NCBI RefSeq assembly: GCF_036884655.1
Contig: NC_088335.1
Span: forward strand, 39,989,001-40,053,000
Direction of reading: 5' to 3'
Source of the DNA: Musa acuminata AAA Group
Taxonomy: Eukaryota > Streptophyta > Magnoliopsida > Zingiberales > Musaceae
Length of the DNA: 64,000 nucleotides
Below are positions 1 through 10,192 of the stretch, one piece after another (position 1 is the first letter of the stretch; each line of letters starts with the position of its first letter). The notes beneath the pieces are model-generated. The model had not been told where the DNA came from. It was given only the letters and a program-made list of their open reading frames with translations, and did not search any database. The position numbers were made by a program, and so were the translations under genes.

Positions 1-419
1 GTCAAAATTAGCTTCATTTATATTATTCCTACTTTTTCTATATTTAAAAACTTGTCTTTTACCGATTGCCTGATTTGTGGCTTTCCAAGAACTTTCTTGG
101 AGAAACTAGGAGTTGAAGGAAACATTATTTTACCATCTAACCAGCAATTGTCATCTTCCAATTTATTGCATGCCTTGTAATTCCTTCCTCCATTTATTCA
201 GTAAGATCCATTCAAGATCCACTTTGGGAGTAAATAAAATAACCTGGATGGGATGACTAATCTTATTTTCATATTATGAATCATAAGTGCATTAGAGGCT
301 CAAGAGAGGAAATGATTTAAGATATTTTCCTTTCTAGATTTCCCTTATCATAATAACTTTCCTTTAGATTTCCTTTAGTTTTAGACTTCATATTGACTAG
401 CCATTATTTCTTTCCCTAG
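1..419 (+). other. Probable intron of the Alba-type gene
   Basis: AT-rich sequence upstream of the first recognisable exon. It ends in a pyrimidine-rich tract and the AG acceptor at 418-419. I see no Alba-domain exon here, so the 5' exons should lie left of the window. Confidence 0.55.
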
Positions 420-1200
420 GTTTCAACCTCCATTGCCCAAAGATGAGGTTAAACCCTTGGGTGAATTCGGCTATGGAGGAGGTATTTTGTAAACTTCACT
501 CTACAATATTTATTTAGATAATTTTCATGCAATTTTCTCTGACAACTTATTTACAAACGCAGAGGGCTCACCCGTGAGTCGAGGTAGAGGCCACGGTGGC
601 CGTGGCAGGGGAAGGGCTTATGGTAATTATGATGGTCAGGAAGATTTTTTATTCAGCAATTATATCTATGTTCTGTATATTTTGTTGTGCCCATTCTGTA
701 ATATGTAATTCTCATGGGTTCCTTTGTGTTATATGTTCAGGAGATGATACGGCGGATTATGGTGATGGAAGCTGGGACAACAAGGGACGTGGATACGGTA
801 GAGGCGGCTATTTCCGTGGCAGAGGCCGAGGTTTCCGTGGCAAAGGTGGTTATGGTGGCCAGCCTGATTTTCAGCAGGAAACCAATGGCAATGACAATGA
901 GGGTTCTATTCCTGTTCGGGGCAGAGGTAAGTTTCTCTCAGGCTTATAAGATTGGTTAACAGTCAAATTCGTGAAGACCATCCTAATGAAACATGGGCTG
1001 TGTTTGGAAAGTTCCTAATGGATCCATCTTAATCCTTTTGCATCAGTTCAGTAGGTTTTTCATGATCAAGTGGGTCTACGTCTGAACATTGTTGAGGATG
1101 TCTAATTTCAGGTCGTGGTCGTGGTAGGGGCCAAACCCGAGGATGGGGTCGAAATTCTCAACTGAACGGACTGATCCATGCTGGTGCTGTTGGTGCTTAA
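420..1200 (+). CDS. Alba-domain DNA/RNA-binding protein, C-terminal RGG part (5' end outside window)
   Basis: Four exons can be joined with GT-AG borders and consistent phase: 420-481, 563-622, 741-926 and 1112-1200 (TAA stop), giving 131 residues. The first exon encodes FQPPLPKDEVKPLGEF, which resembles the segment that follows the Alba fold in plant Alba/RNase P p25-like proteins. The remaining exons encode a glycine/arginine-rich tail with many RGR, GRG and GYG units, ending in a short HAGAVGA peptide. RGG tails of this kind bind RNA, and plant Alba proteins act in nucleic-acid binding and mRNA regulation in nucleus and cytoplasm. The Alba fold itself is not in the window, so the family call rests on the linker and tail. 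The alternative is another RGG-box RNA-binding protein. An uninterrupted read from 596 to 949 is exon plus intron and should not be taken as the protein. Confidence 0.72.
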
Positions 1201-2364
1201 TCAGATTGATATCATCTGCATGATTTCTGCTTTTGTGTCTGGATGGATGCCTGCTCTGATGAGTTCATCATTTGTTTCCTAACGCTGGATTAGCCATTCC
1301 TGTGTCATGATATAGCATCACAATGAATCACTATGATCCCAAGAGTTCTAGGCAGCCATTAGTTTTTTTTCTTTGAGAAGACTAATAGTAGGTCTAATCA
1401 ATAGAGCAGTACATTCTTTTATTTAGTTTCTTTTGTAAAGGTAGCATGATAAATACTTAGCCATGCCATAATTTCTTATTAATGAGTTGCCCATTTTAGC
1501 ATTGGTTTAGTGCTATCTTGTAATGACATCTTTTTATTATAGTAACATCTCTAAGATTAATATTTTTCAGATTGTTGCATGAACTTCGCATACAATGTTC
1601 CTCATCTTTCCCCATTTTGGATTTGTGGCTGCACCAGTTCTTGATCTGAGAAAAATGAGGGCCTAATTATCTTGTATTTTGCGTAGAATGTGTACAGATC
1701 ATTATTCCTTAAAATTCAATTTCATGATCTTCTTCTTAGTGAAAGTATATTACGCTAATATAAATCACAACCTGCACACACATGCTTGAGAGATCTGCCA
1801 AGAATTAATTTAATCGCAGTGCCTGCTATCAAATTGTTTTAAACATGATACTGTAATTGGAACTAAAGTCCATGGCAAAGGATCAGTTCCAAAGTCTTTC
1901 CCACAAATGAAGCTTCCAATAAATCCTTCCCACATTCTCAATTAATGAAAGTAAAAGATAAATGCAGAAAACATGGGTGGCCTCCATGGCCTGTCAAAAC
2001 TCCAACAAAATGGAGACCTGGTCTTAGCACACCAACCACAGCCAACTTGCACTAAATAAAGGCAGTTCAGGGAACTCTTCTTTGGAGAGAAGCTACCATG
2101 TTTTTAATCTTATCAATCATCCGATCTAAGTTTTAGATGATTAATGAGGAGATGTCAGCAGCTCAAAAAAATTAGTAGTGTTGAAGTCAAACAATCTTTA
2201 TCCTGGAGAATATAAGCATTTCAATGGTTGAAGTAATGCGAAGAAGAGGAGAAGAGCACACCCATTCTGACCATCACGACTGAAAGCTCTTTGCTTGGAA
2301 GAGGTCATATGGACGTGTCTTGTGGAGTTGCCCTTCGTCTATCATCACGCCATAAACTTCATCA
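1201..2364. other. 3' UTR of the Alba-type gene and intergenic region
   Basis: AT-rich sequence without a credible ORF. The first 300-400 bases are probably the 3' UTR and the rest is upstream sequence of the phytocyanin gene. No repeat or RNA gene was recognised. Confidence 0.5.
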
Positions 2365-2373
2365 TATTTATAA
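2365..2373 (+). promoter_or_regulatory. Probable TATA box of the phytocyanin gene
   Basis: TATTTATAA lies about 40-48 nt upstream of the ATG at 2413, which implies a very short 5' leader. Position and sequence fit a plant core promoter; the start site is not visible from sequence. Confidence 0.5.
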
Positions 2374-2412
2374 GCACAGACCAAGACATCTCCATTCATT
2401 GCATTGCAAGCC

Positions 2413-3051
2413 ATGGCATCCCATCTCGTGTTAACTTCCAGGCTTACTGCTACCTCCTCCTTCTTCTTCTTCTTCTTCTTCTTGTGTCTCGTAGCTCGCC
2501 ACCACTTAGAAGCTGCGGAGTACACGGTTGGCGACGCCGACGGATGGGACACCGGCATCAACTACCTCCTCTGGTCCAATAAGTACAACTTCACCGTCGG
2601 CGACGTGTTAGGTAACGTCATGAGAGTCGATCATCTCCTGCAAGCAGCCGCTTCGGATTTCTCGTTTACTGATCGATGTGTTCCGACGCACGCAGTGTTC
2701 AAGTACGTGCAGGTGCAGCACAACGTGTACCAGGTGACGGAGGAGACGTACCGTTCATGTGACTCGAGCACCGGCGTGACAAGGACGTACGACAGCGGCG
2801 ACGACCGCGTGACGCTGGGCGAGGCCACGAGCTACTGGTTCATATGCACCATCAACGGCCACTGCCAGGCCGGAATGAGGCTCGCCGTTAGCGTGGCGAA
2901 GTCGAGCTCAGACGGAGGCGGTGCCACCTCCGCTGCACCGTCGCCGCCGGAGCAGGGCAACGGGGCGGCCGGAGGGCGCATGGGGTGGTGGTGGAAAGCA
3001 TGGATGTTGTGCCTGTCGTTATGCCTGTTGACTTGGTTGAACTGCTTTTGA
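2413..3051 (+). CDS. Uclacyanin-type phytocyanin (GPI-anchored blue copper protein)
   Basis: Two exons, 2413-2611 and 2696-3051, encode 184 residues. Residues 1-35 form a signal peptide with seven consecutive Phe encoded by a CTT repeat, with cleavage likely after EAA. The plastocyanin-like domain spans about 36-135. Its expected type-1 copper ligands are all present: His75, Cys117, His122 and Met127, in the context FICTINGHCQAGM. Cys88 and Cys123 fit the family disulfide. Met as the axial ligand points to a uclacyanin rather than a stellacyanin (Gln). A Ser/Pro/Gly-rich stretch is followed by a hydrophobic C-terminus (WMLCLSLCLLTW), fitting a GPI-anchor signal and an apoplastic, membrane-tethered protein. 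The 84 nt intron (2612-2695) is in frame and free of stops, so a naive ORF would include 28 extra residues. I removed it because GDVL joined to VFKYVQVQHNVY restores the canonical fold. A TTG at 2404 in the same frame is not a credible start. Confidence 0.9.
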   Translation: MASHLVLTSRLTATSSFFFFFFFLCLVARHHLEAAEYTVGDADGWDTGINYLLWSNKYNFTVGDVLGNVMRVDHLLQAAASDFSFTDRCVPTHAVFKYVQVQHNVYQVTEETYRSCDSSTGVTRTYDSGDDRVTLGEATSYWFICTINGHCQAGMRLAVSVAKSSSDGGGATSAAPSPPEQGNGAAGGRMGWWWKAWMLCLSLCLLTWLNCF

Positions 3052-4415
3052 AATGGTGGGTTTGTGTTGGACATTTGTTATTCTAATTTTCCAATTTAAC
3101 TGTTGTGTTAAGTTTGATTATTAATTAATATTGTTAGTAATATTCATATGTTTTCTCCATTTAAATCTAAATAATTAATCTTAAATTCCAAATTCCAATC
3201 ATAAGAGATCAGTTGTTCTTTTTTGGTTTTTTTCTTGATCTGCGTACCTAACATTCTCGATTGGCCGCCTTTGGTGCATAGTTAACAAAACAGGAACGGA
3301 TGGATATTGACTCGACTAAGTCTCGAGTCGTTGACGAAACGTATGCCAATTGGCTATATGTTATATTTAAAATATAAATTATAAAACTGTAATATTAGAA
3401 AAATAATGAAAGAGAATGATAGGGATGGAATAGAAGTTTGGAGGAGAGAGCTGAGTAATGAATATGGTAGGTGTTGTTACCTTTCATTAAATAAATGGGC
3501 GAATTGAAATATCATGATTTGATAGCCAACCACCTATCTCTCCTTTTCTCTGTTTGTTTTCCATTACTTTCCGATGGAACGATGATGATATATTGGATGA
3601 ACCAATCTGATTATAATAATATTTTTATATTATGAGTGTTTTCAATAATATCCGAAAAAAAATACTATATCATAATCAGTTTATTTTATTTTATGGAATT
3701 CTTTTCATGCTTAAAGGAATTTTGGGTTCGTGCACGTCTCAAACCCAAAATGTATAAATTTTTGAGAAATTATTATTATATCATGGACTTGATGTTCTAT
3801 CAGGTTTTTGCTTGGTCAACTTATTTTTGTTGTCCTGACGCAAAGTGTGATATAAACGAAACTCAACCTGATCGAACATATATTATAATAATTTAATCGT
3901 AAATGTGACATGAAAGGAGAATTATGTTAGTTTATTATTAACTTGAGCTTAATTATGTTGGTTGGATGGGCGGTTTAGACTTAAAAGAGATAAGCTTTTG
4001 AGATATTGTGTCATTTTATGCAATAAATAATTTACAGTGTCTATCAATAACGAAGTCAGTCATATGCTACATAATAGGGACTATATGCCATTCACACAAG
4101 CACTTTGTTATTTATGAAATGTTAAGTGTACACCATCCTAACATATGTGCGGAATGGAAGGAGCTTACCTACTGGTGTCTCCCTCTATGTTTTGGACTCA
4201 CTTTCCATACCTACTGGTGTCTCCCTCTATGTTGGATTCTACCGTCTCTTTATCTTCTCAGTCGAACATTGAACGGATCATGTTTCTTGCCAAGGCGTTG
4301 TTTGTGAACTCACTTGTTTTGGGACACTTCATGAGTCGCTCTTTAAAGAGTTTTATGTTGCATGCAAGGAATGCTATATCTTGGAATGTTGGTCTTTTCT
4401 AAAGTATTTTGGTGA

Positions 4416-4418
<3 letters not shown>
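3052..4418. other. Intergenic AT-rich region
   Basis: 3' UTR of the phytocyanin gene followed by AT-rich DNA with no recognisable gene. A short duplication of a CTACTGGTGTCTCCCTCTAT unit lies at about 4169-4231. Short ORFs here are not supported by any similarity I know. Confidence 0.5.

Positions 4419-4487
<69 letters not shown>
4419..4487. repeat. (TA)n microsatellite at the left edge of the gypsy LTR
   Basis: About 34 uninterrupted TA units. The right side abuts sequence matching position ~60 onward of the 3' LTR at 29085. The repeat has therefore replaced the first ~60 bases of the 5' LTR and hides the element's left TSD. Confidence 0.95.
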
Positions 4488-4489
<2 letters not shown>

Positions 4490-5527
4490 TTGTGAATTAG
4501 GAAATGACTATTAAATATTCTAAATATGATATTATATTTACTAGTATATTAAATAAAAAAATTCATATTAAATAAATATAAGAATTAATAAAAACTTTCT
4601 TTAACGGAGTTTCATCTCTTCCTATTTAAGGGGAGATGTCTCTCCTTTGTTCCTAGTCTAGTCAAGCCCAAGAACAAAAGGAACGAAGAGTTATGTTAAA
4701 GGAGAGGTACTTTCATTACCTTTTTTGAAAATAAAAAATTTTATTTTATTTTTACTTTAATTCCTTAAATTTTAAAATTTTTATAGTTTAAAAATATTTA
4801 TTGTTGGATTAAGATATATTATCTAAAGTTTTTAAGGGATTCTTTAATCCTCTTTAAATATTTTTATTTTAGATTTAAACATATTAAAATTATACATATT
4901 TTATGTATTGAATACATGATATATGATTTTTCATATTTAGATTAACAATGTTATTTTCTCGTATTGTCATTTTAATCTTATTTGGATTAAAATTTACTAT
5001 GAGTAGTTTAAAAATATTTCTTAATCCTTTAAATATTAAAATTTTTATTGTTAGATTACAATATATTATCTGAAAAATTTTGATCACTTTTAAGATTTAA
5101 ATTTTTATTATTTGATTAGATCATGTTGAAATTAATTATCATATTGAAAGTAGGAATTTTAATTCTTTTTGAATTATGAATGTCATTTCAAGTTTATCTT
5201 TCAATTTTATTCTTTAATTTGTTGTTATGTTTTAAGATATTATTCTTAATGAATATATGTTGTTATAATTTAATATTGATTAAATTGGATATGAATATGG
5301 TTAAAACAACCCACGCCCAATCCATAGGTTAAGTTATAGCCCACTTGCTAGGCCTAGTCAACAAATCAGGCCCAGCCTGTAGGCTAGGCTCAACCCGCGG
5401 GTCAAGCCCTAGCCCGTAGGCTAATCTAGTTGAGTCCGGGTAGTTATGTGCGATGCATATAACCAGTCCATGGACCAGGGTTGATTCAGCCTGGTGTGAT
5501 GCATGTATAGTCATGTGTAGTGCATAT
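4488..5527 (+). repeat. Gypsy 5' LTR, left portion
   Basis: Matches about 29145-30240 of the 3' LTR, beginning at GAATTAGGAAATGACTATTA. It is interrupted at 5528 by the start of a copia LTR. The right portion resumes at 16551. Confidence 0.85.
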
Positions 5528-5542
5528 TGCTAGTCATAGGTG

Positions 5543-6920
5543 GCCTTTAAGGGTGGCGATGCCCGTGGGGACAATACCACCTGTGGGCGTTGCGCTCACG
5601 AACAAAATCGCCCGCAGGGGCAACGCCGCTTGCGGGTAGAGGCAACGCCCCCGCCTCCGCAATGGCCGCCATTAGGGTGGCGGTGGCCACAACGCAACAA
5701 CCGAGAAGGGATTAGGGTTTTTATGGGCAAATGATAGTTTTGCCTCTTAGAATTTTAGAAATTTCGAGTTATGTCCTTTCTATATAAATTATCTAAATAT
5801 CCTTCATAATTTATAAAATTTCCCACATATCTCAAATTTTAAAAAAATATTAATTAATTAAAAAGTTTAATTAACTATTATTATTTATCTATTAGTTCTA
5901 TATTATAATATATACATGTGATATATGATGTAGATAAATGATCATGGACCGTGTGATATTATGTAATCATCATTATTATTATTATTAAGGTTTACGAGTC
6001 TCTATTTTTTTCTTGTTTATTATCGGGTCTGCGTGCTTATGATTATATTGTAATTACATGAGGAGGCACAACGGGAGCATGGAGGTGATAACGAGACCCA
6101 CGAGGTCAAGACGGATGATCGTGATACATGGGGAAGTATCGAGATACCGATGGAACCGACAATGATGAGATAGACAATCATAGGGAATTGAAATACGTCG
6201 CTACACACATAGATCTTGATATGAGTGATTGGGCCCACTAGCACGGGCTTGATCACATTAGGCTATGGTCCATGATCATCTTGTATGATTGCTTATGTAA
6301 TATATGATTACTAATACATATACTATATATATGTATATATATTTGTATGCAATGTAGATATATATTAAATATATATGTGTGTGACATATCATAGGAGACC
6401 AAATTAAAATCTCATCTCTTGATAATATTAAGTCAATAAACGTGAGACAATTAGATTGACCCACATGGCCTTTTACCATTATAGGTAGGAACCGATTCCT
6501 GACATAAGTTGAGTTGGTCAAGGCTCACATATATCACGATTCATTATCTTGCTTACGACATAGAAATGTCACTAGTGACCTGAGGATATTTTATGCTTGG
6601 TTGAGTCTCTTAAGGGTATATCATCGAATCAGACTCATTTTATAATAATGGTGATGACTTAACTGAACATCATGATTGGTCGAGTCCCTCAAGGCCATAG
6701 TGGTTTGGAGGTTGAATAGGACAGAAATCACAAAGAGTTATGATTGGCAAGAGTTGCTTACCTTTACTAACTTAGTGTAATTAGTCGAGTCCCTTAAGGT
6801 TATGTTAAGATGCCGATTAGATCTCAATCCTCACTAGAGATCCATCAGGGGCCTCCAATTCATATACTTGAGGGAGTTTTGTGTTTCGCGAGAAAATAGT
6901 GGGAGTAGATCAAGATAGAA
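5543..6920 (+). repeat. Leader region of the older copia copy
   Basis: Non-coding sequence parallel to 8790-10110 of the young element. The four GGTCGAGTCCCTCGAG-type boxes are present but eroded, mainly by C-to-T and G-to-A changes. It ends at the GTATA that became the TSD of the young insertion. Confidence 0.75.
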
Positions 6921-6925
6921 GTATA

Positions 6926-8418
6926 TGCTAGTCATAGATGCCCAGCAAGCCAATCACGTGAGTGATGGCACGTGTGACTTGATACAGAATCTTTTTGCTT
7001 ATTATATTTTGGCGTATATCACTTTATAACTATTGCATAAATGCATATATATATTGTGATGTCCTTGGATTTGTGCAATGGGAATCGGATCGTGATGAGA
7101 TCACGATAATGAGATCGATTCACCTTTAAACACATATCCTAAATAATCCCGGTCATAGGTTACTTGAGAGGGACATCGTGATAACCGGATAGACTGGTGT
7201 GCTGTATACCCGTCCATATGATGGATGCAGCTGGTCTCATAGCTGCTCGTGTAGGGACACTAGGGATACAGTACAGGTGCTCATTGGAGAATGAGTTCAC
7301 TGATTGATCCGCTTAAGGAATGCTGGATGGTTGATGATACCTTATTGTCAGACAGCGATTCCGTAGTCCTAGTGGTGTATCTGGTCCTTAGACTTGAGAC
7401 ACCAAGGATGTCCTGTATGAGTGCTCCACTCTTTGATACCAGACTTATAGGTTTGGCTGTCCCAGATCTAGTACAGCTGGTCATTGGGAGTGGTAGTCGA
7501 CCTTACGAGGGCTATTGAGTGTCGACAGAGGATCATCCACTCTCGGCGTCATGAGAGGAATATCCCATGTGTTCTTGCTCAAACAAATCCCTAGCTAGGG
7601 TCATTCAGGTTGAGAGAGAAAGAGTTCTCCGGGAGAATCCGATTAGAGCGAGACTTGAGTAGAAACCGTATGGGTCTGACAGCACCATGCTCGATATACG
7701 GTCTCTGGGATATTAGATGGATGAGGGACTATAGGTACATGGTAACTGAGGACAGACATGTCCAATGGATTGGATTCCCCTGTATCGTTTGGGGACTACG
7801 GCGTAGTGGCCTAGTACGTCCGTAGTCGATGAGTCGAGTGAATTATTACAGAGATAATAATTCACTGAGTTAGAAGGAGTTCTGACAGGTATGACTCACG
7901 GTCAGCTCGATATTGGGCCTAGAGGGTCACACACATATGGTAGGCATTGCGATGAGTAGAGGTTCGGATATGAGATATCCGACGGAGCCCTTGTCTTATT
8001 GGTTGCAGATCTAATACCCACTAGGGAAGGACCCATTAGGGTTTGACACGGGATCTCTATAAATAGGAGGGATTCACAGCCTCATAGGCTAGAGTCTTTG
8101 CTTGCCCTTCCTATTCTCCTCTCCCTCTCCACCTCAGAGTAGGCCTGGAGTTTTGAGGAGCGTCGTCGCAACCCTGCTGTGTGGATCACCGCTAGAGAGG
8201 AGGACGCTTGACCTCCTTCACCCTCTCCTAAGGATCTACAAGGAAACAGGGATATACGATCTCCCTAGGTAACACAATCTCTATACGCAGTTTTGTGTTT
8301 TGCGAATTTTTGCGCACCAATCTTCACACGACGACGAACATCTTTTTGGGAATCGGGGATTTTTGTTTTCTTATTCTTCCGTTGCGCATATGATGTCGCC
8401 CCCCATGATTTCCCAATA
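6926..8418 (+). repeat. 5' LTR of the young copia
   Basis: Starts TGCTAGTCATAG and ends in TA where the 3' LTR has the canonical CA, a C-to-T change. It carries the element promoter (TATA box near 8058). Short ORFs on both strands inside it recur in other LTR copies but look fortuitous. Confidence 0.95.
8058..8065 (+). promoter_or_regulatory. TATA box of the copia 5' LTR
   Basis: TATAAATA followed by GGAGGG; the equivalent lies at 15203-15210 in the 3' LTR and, on the minus strand, at 51063-51070. Its position about 355 nt before the LTR end fits the U3/R boundary of a Pol II LTR promoter. Confidence 0.7.
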
Positions 8419-8419
8419 A

Positions 8420-8431
8420 TGGTATCAGAGC
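8420..8431 (+). promoter_or_regulatory. Primer-binding site of the young copia
   Basis: TGGTATCAGAGC begins one base after the LTR. It is complementary to the 3' end of initiator tRNA-Met, the usual primer of plant LTR elements. Confidence 0.9.
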
Positions 8432-10192
8432 CAGGTTGTTCGTGCGAATGATTGGTTTTGAACTGCGTGTGTTGTAGGAAGAATATTGACGTCAAAATCG
8501 TTGACGCAAAAGCAAGGAAGGGCAGCAACAGTTGCTGCCCTCGATCTGCATGCCTGCAGCCGCAGCCAAGCAGAACAGCACCGGCGCATGCGCAAGCGCT
8601 GTGCCTGCAGCAGCCGGCCGGTGGTCTGCTTACAGCAGGCTTGCTGCTGGCGGGGCTGGCAGCCCACGGGCAGAGGCGCCGCAGGGCAGCGGCGCCTGCC
8701 GCCGCTACTCCCGCGGGCGAAACCTCCCATAGGGGCGGCCGCCCGGCGATACAGCACCGTCTGCGGAGGCAGCGGCGCCCGAAGGGGGCACCCACCCGCA
8801 GCGGCATCGCCGCCAACGGGCGTGCCGCCTGCAAGCGAGGGCAGTGCCCTCGCCCCGCCGCACAGGCCGCCGCCGGCAGGGTGGCGGCGGCGGCAGTAGC
8901 GAAAAGGGGAAAGGGTATTAGGGTTTTCTGGGCAAAAGACAGTTTTGCCCCTCGAAATTTGAGAAATTCCAGTTTCTGTCTTTTGTCCAAATTACAAAAA
9001 TACCCTTAGGAATTGAGAAATTCCCTACATGTCCCTAATTTCAGAAAAATATTAATTAATTAAAAGGTTTAGTTGATTATTATTTTTATTATTATCTAAT
9101 AGTCCTACATGATGATGATTATTTATACATGTGATGTATGATGTGTGGACGGATGATCATGGACCGTGTAATGTGTGTACTTGTGATTATTATTATTGAG
9201 GTCTGCGAACCTCCATTATATTTCTCGTTTATTATCGGGCCTGCGTGCCTATGATTAAGTTGTAATCACATGAGGAGGCGCAGCGGGAGCGTGGATGCGA
9301 TAGCGGGACCCACGAGATGGACGATCGTGATGCATGGAGATGCATCAAGATGTCGACGGAACCGACGAGGACGAGATGGACGATCACAGGGCATGGAGAT
9401 GCACCATTGCACACATAGATCTTGATGTGAGTGATTAGGCCTACTGGCTCGGGCCTAATCATATTAGGTTGTGGTCCATGATCATCTGATGTGATTGCTT
9501 ATACACATACTAGATATGTATATATATATTTGCATGCGATGTAGATATATATTAAATATGTATATGTGTGACATGTCATATTAGGAGACCAAATTATAGA
9601 AACATCTCTTGATAATATTAAGTCGGTAAACGTGAGGCAATTAGATTGACCCACGTGGCCTTCCATCGTTATGAGTAGGAACCGATTCCCGGTGTAGGTT
9701 GAGTTGGTCGAGTCCCTCGAGACTCACCTATATCGCGATTCGCTATCTTGCTTACGACATAGAGATGTTACCGGTGACCTGAGGGCATGGTATGCTTGGT
9801 CGAGTCCCTCGAGGGTATATCATCAAATCAGACTCATCTTGTAACGAAGGTGTTGACTTAACCGAGCATCATGGTTGGTCGAGTCCCTCGAGGCCATGGT
9901 GATTCGAAGGCCGAACAGGACGGGAATCACAAGGAGTTGTGATCGGCAAGAGTTGCCTACCTTTTAGGCTTAGTGTGATTGGTCGAGTCCCTCGAGGTTA
10001 CACTAAGACGCTGATTGGATCCTGATCCCCACTAGAAGTCTGCTGGAGACTTCCGTTTCACGTGCTGAGGGTGTCGCGTGACTTGTTAGTAAAATAGTGG
10101 GAACATATTAAGATAGAAGTCCATATCTTGATAGTTTATTTCTTGCAAAATCTGCATGTTATTCATTTCTGCTACATCTTTATTTTCAGAAA
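8432..10192 (+). other. Long leader of the young copia, with GC-rich block and repeated boxes
   Basis: About 1.76 kb between primer-binding site and gag. The part from about 8510 to 8900 is extremely rich in C and G (CCGCCGC, GGGCGGCC). The part from 9000 to 10190 is AT-rich and holds four exact copies of GGTCGAGTCCCTCGAG at 9706, 9798, 9877 and 9981. ORFs crossing the GC block are open on several frames at once and are composition artefacts. Confidence 0.8.

Noticed and set aside
596..949. 117-residue ORF over the Alba exons
   Set aside because: It runs through an intron with hydrophobic nonsense; the spliced exons give the proper RGG tail.
4400..4500. Target-site duplication for the outer gypsy element
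   Set aside because: The left boundary is overwritten by the TA repeat and the right boundary near 31148 is ambiguous, so no TSD can be claimed.
7291..7518. A 75-codon ORF that recurs in copia LTR copies (also 14436-14663, and on the minus strand at 28638-28411 and 51837-51610), with an overlapping ORF on the other strand
   Set aside because: The LTR copies are near-identical DNA, so both strands stay open together. The fifth LTR (58440-58730) has an indel that breaks the frame. No start context or family supports a protein.
8265..9009. Several overlapping Ala/Arg/Pro-rich ORFs on both strands (and their counterparts at 56945-57688)
   Set aside because: Extreme GC content leaves few stops in any frame; the frames are not kept between the two copies.
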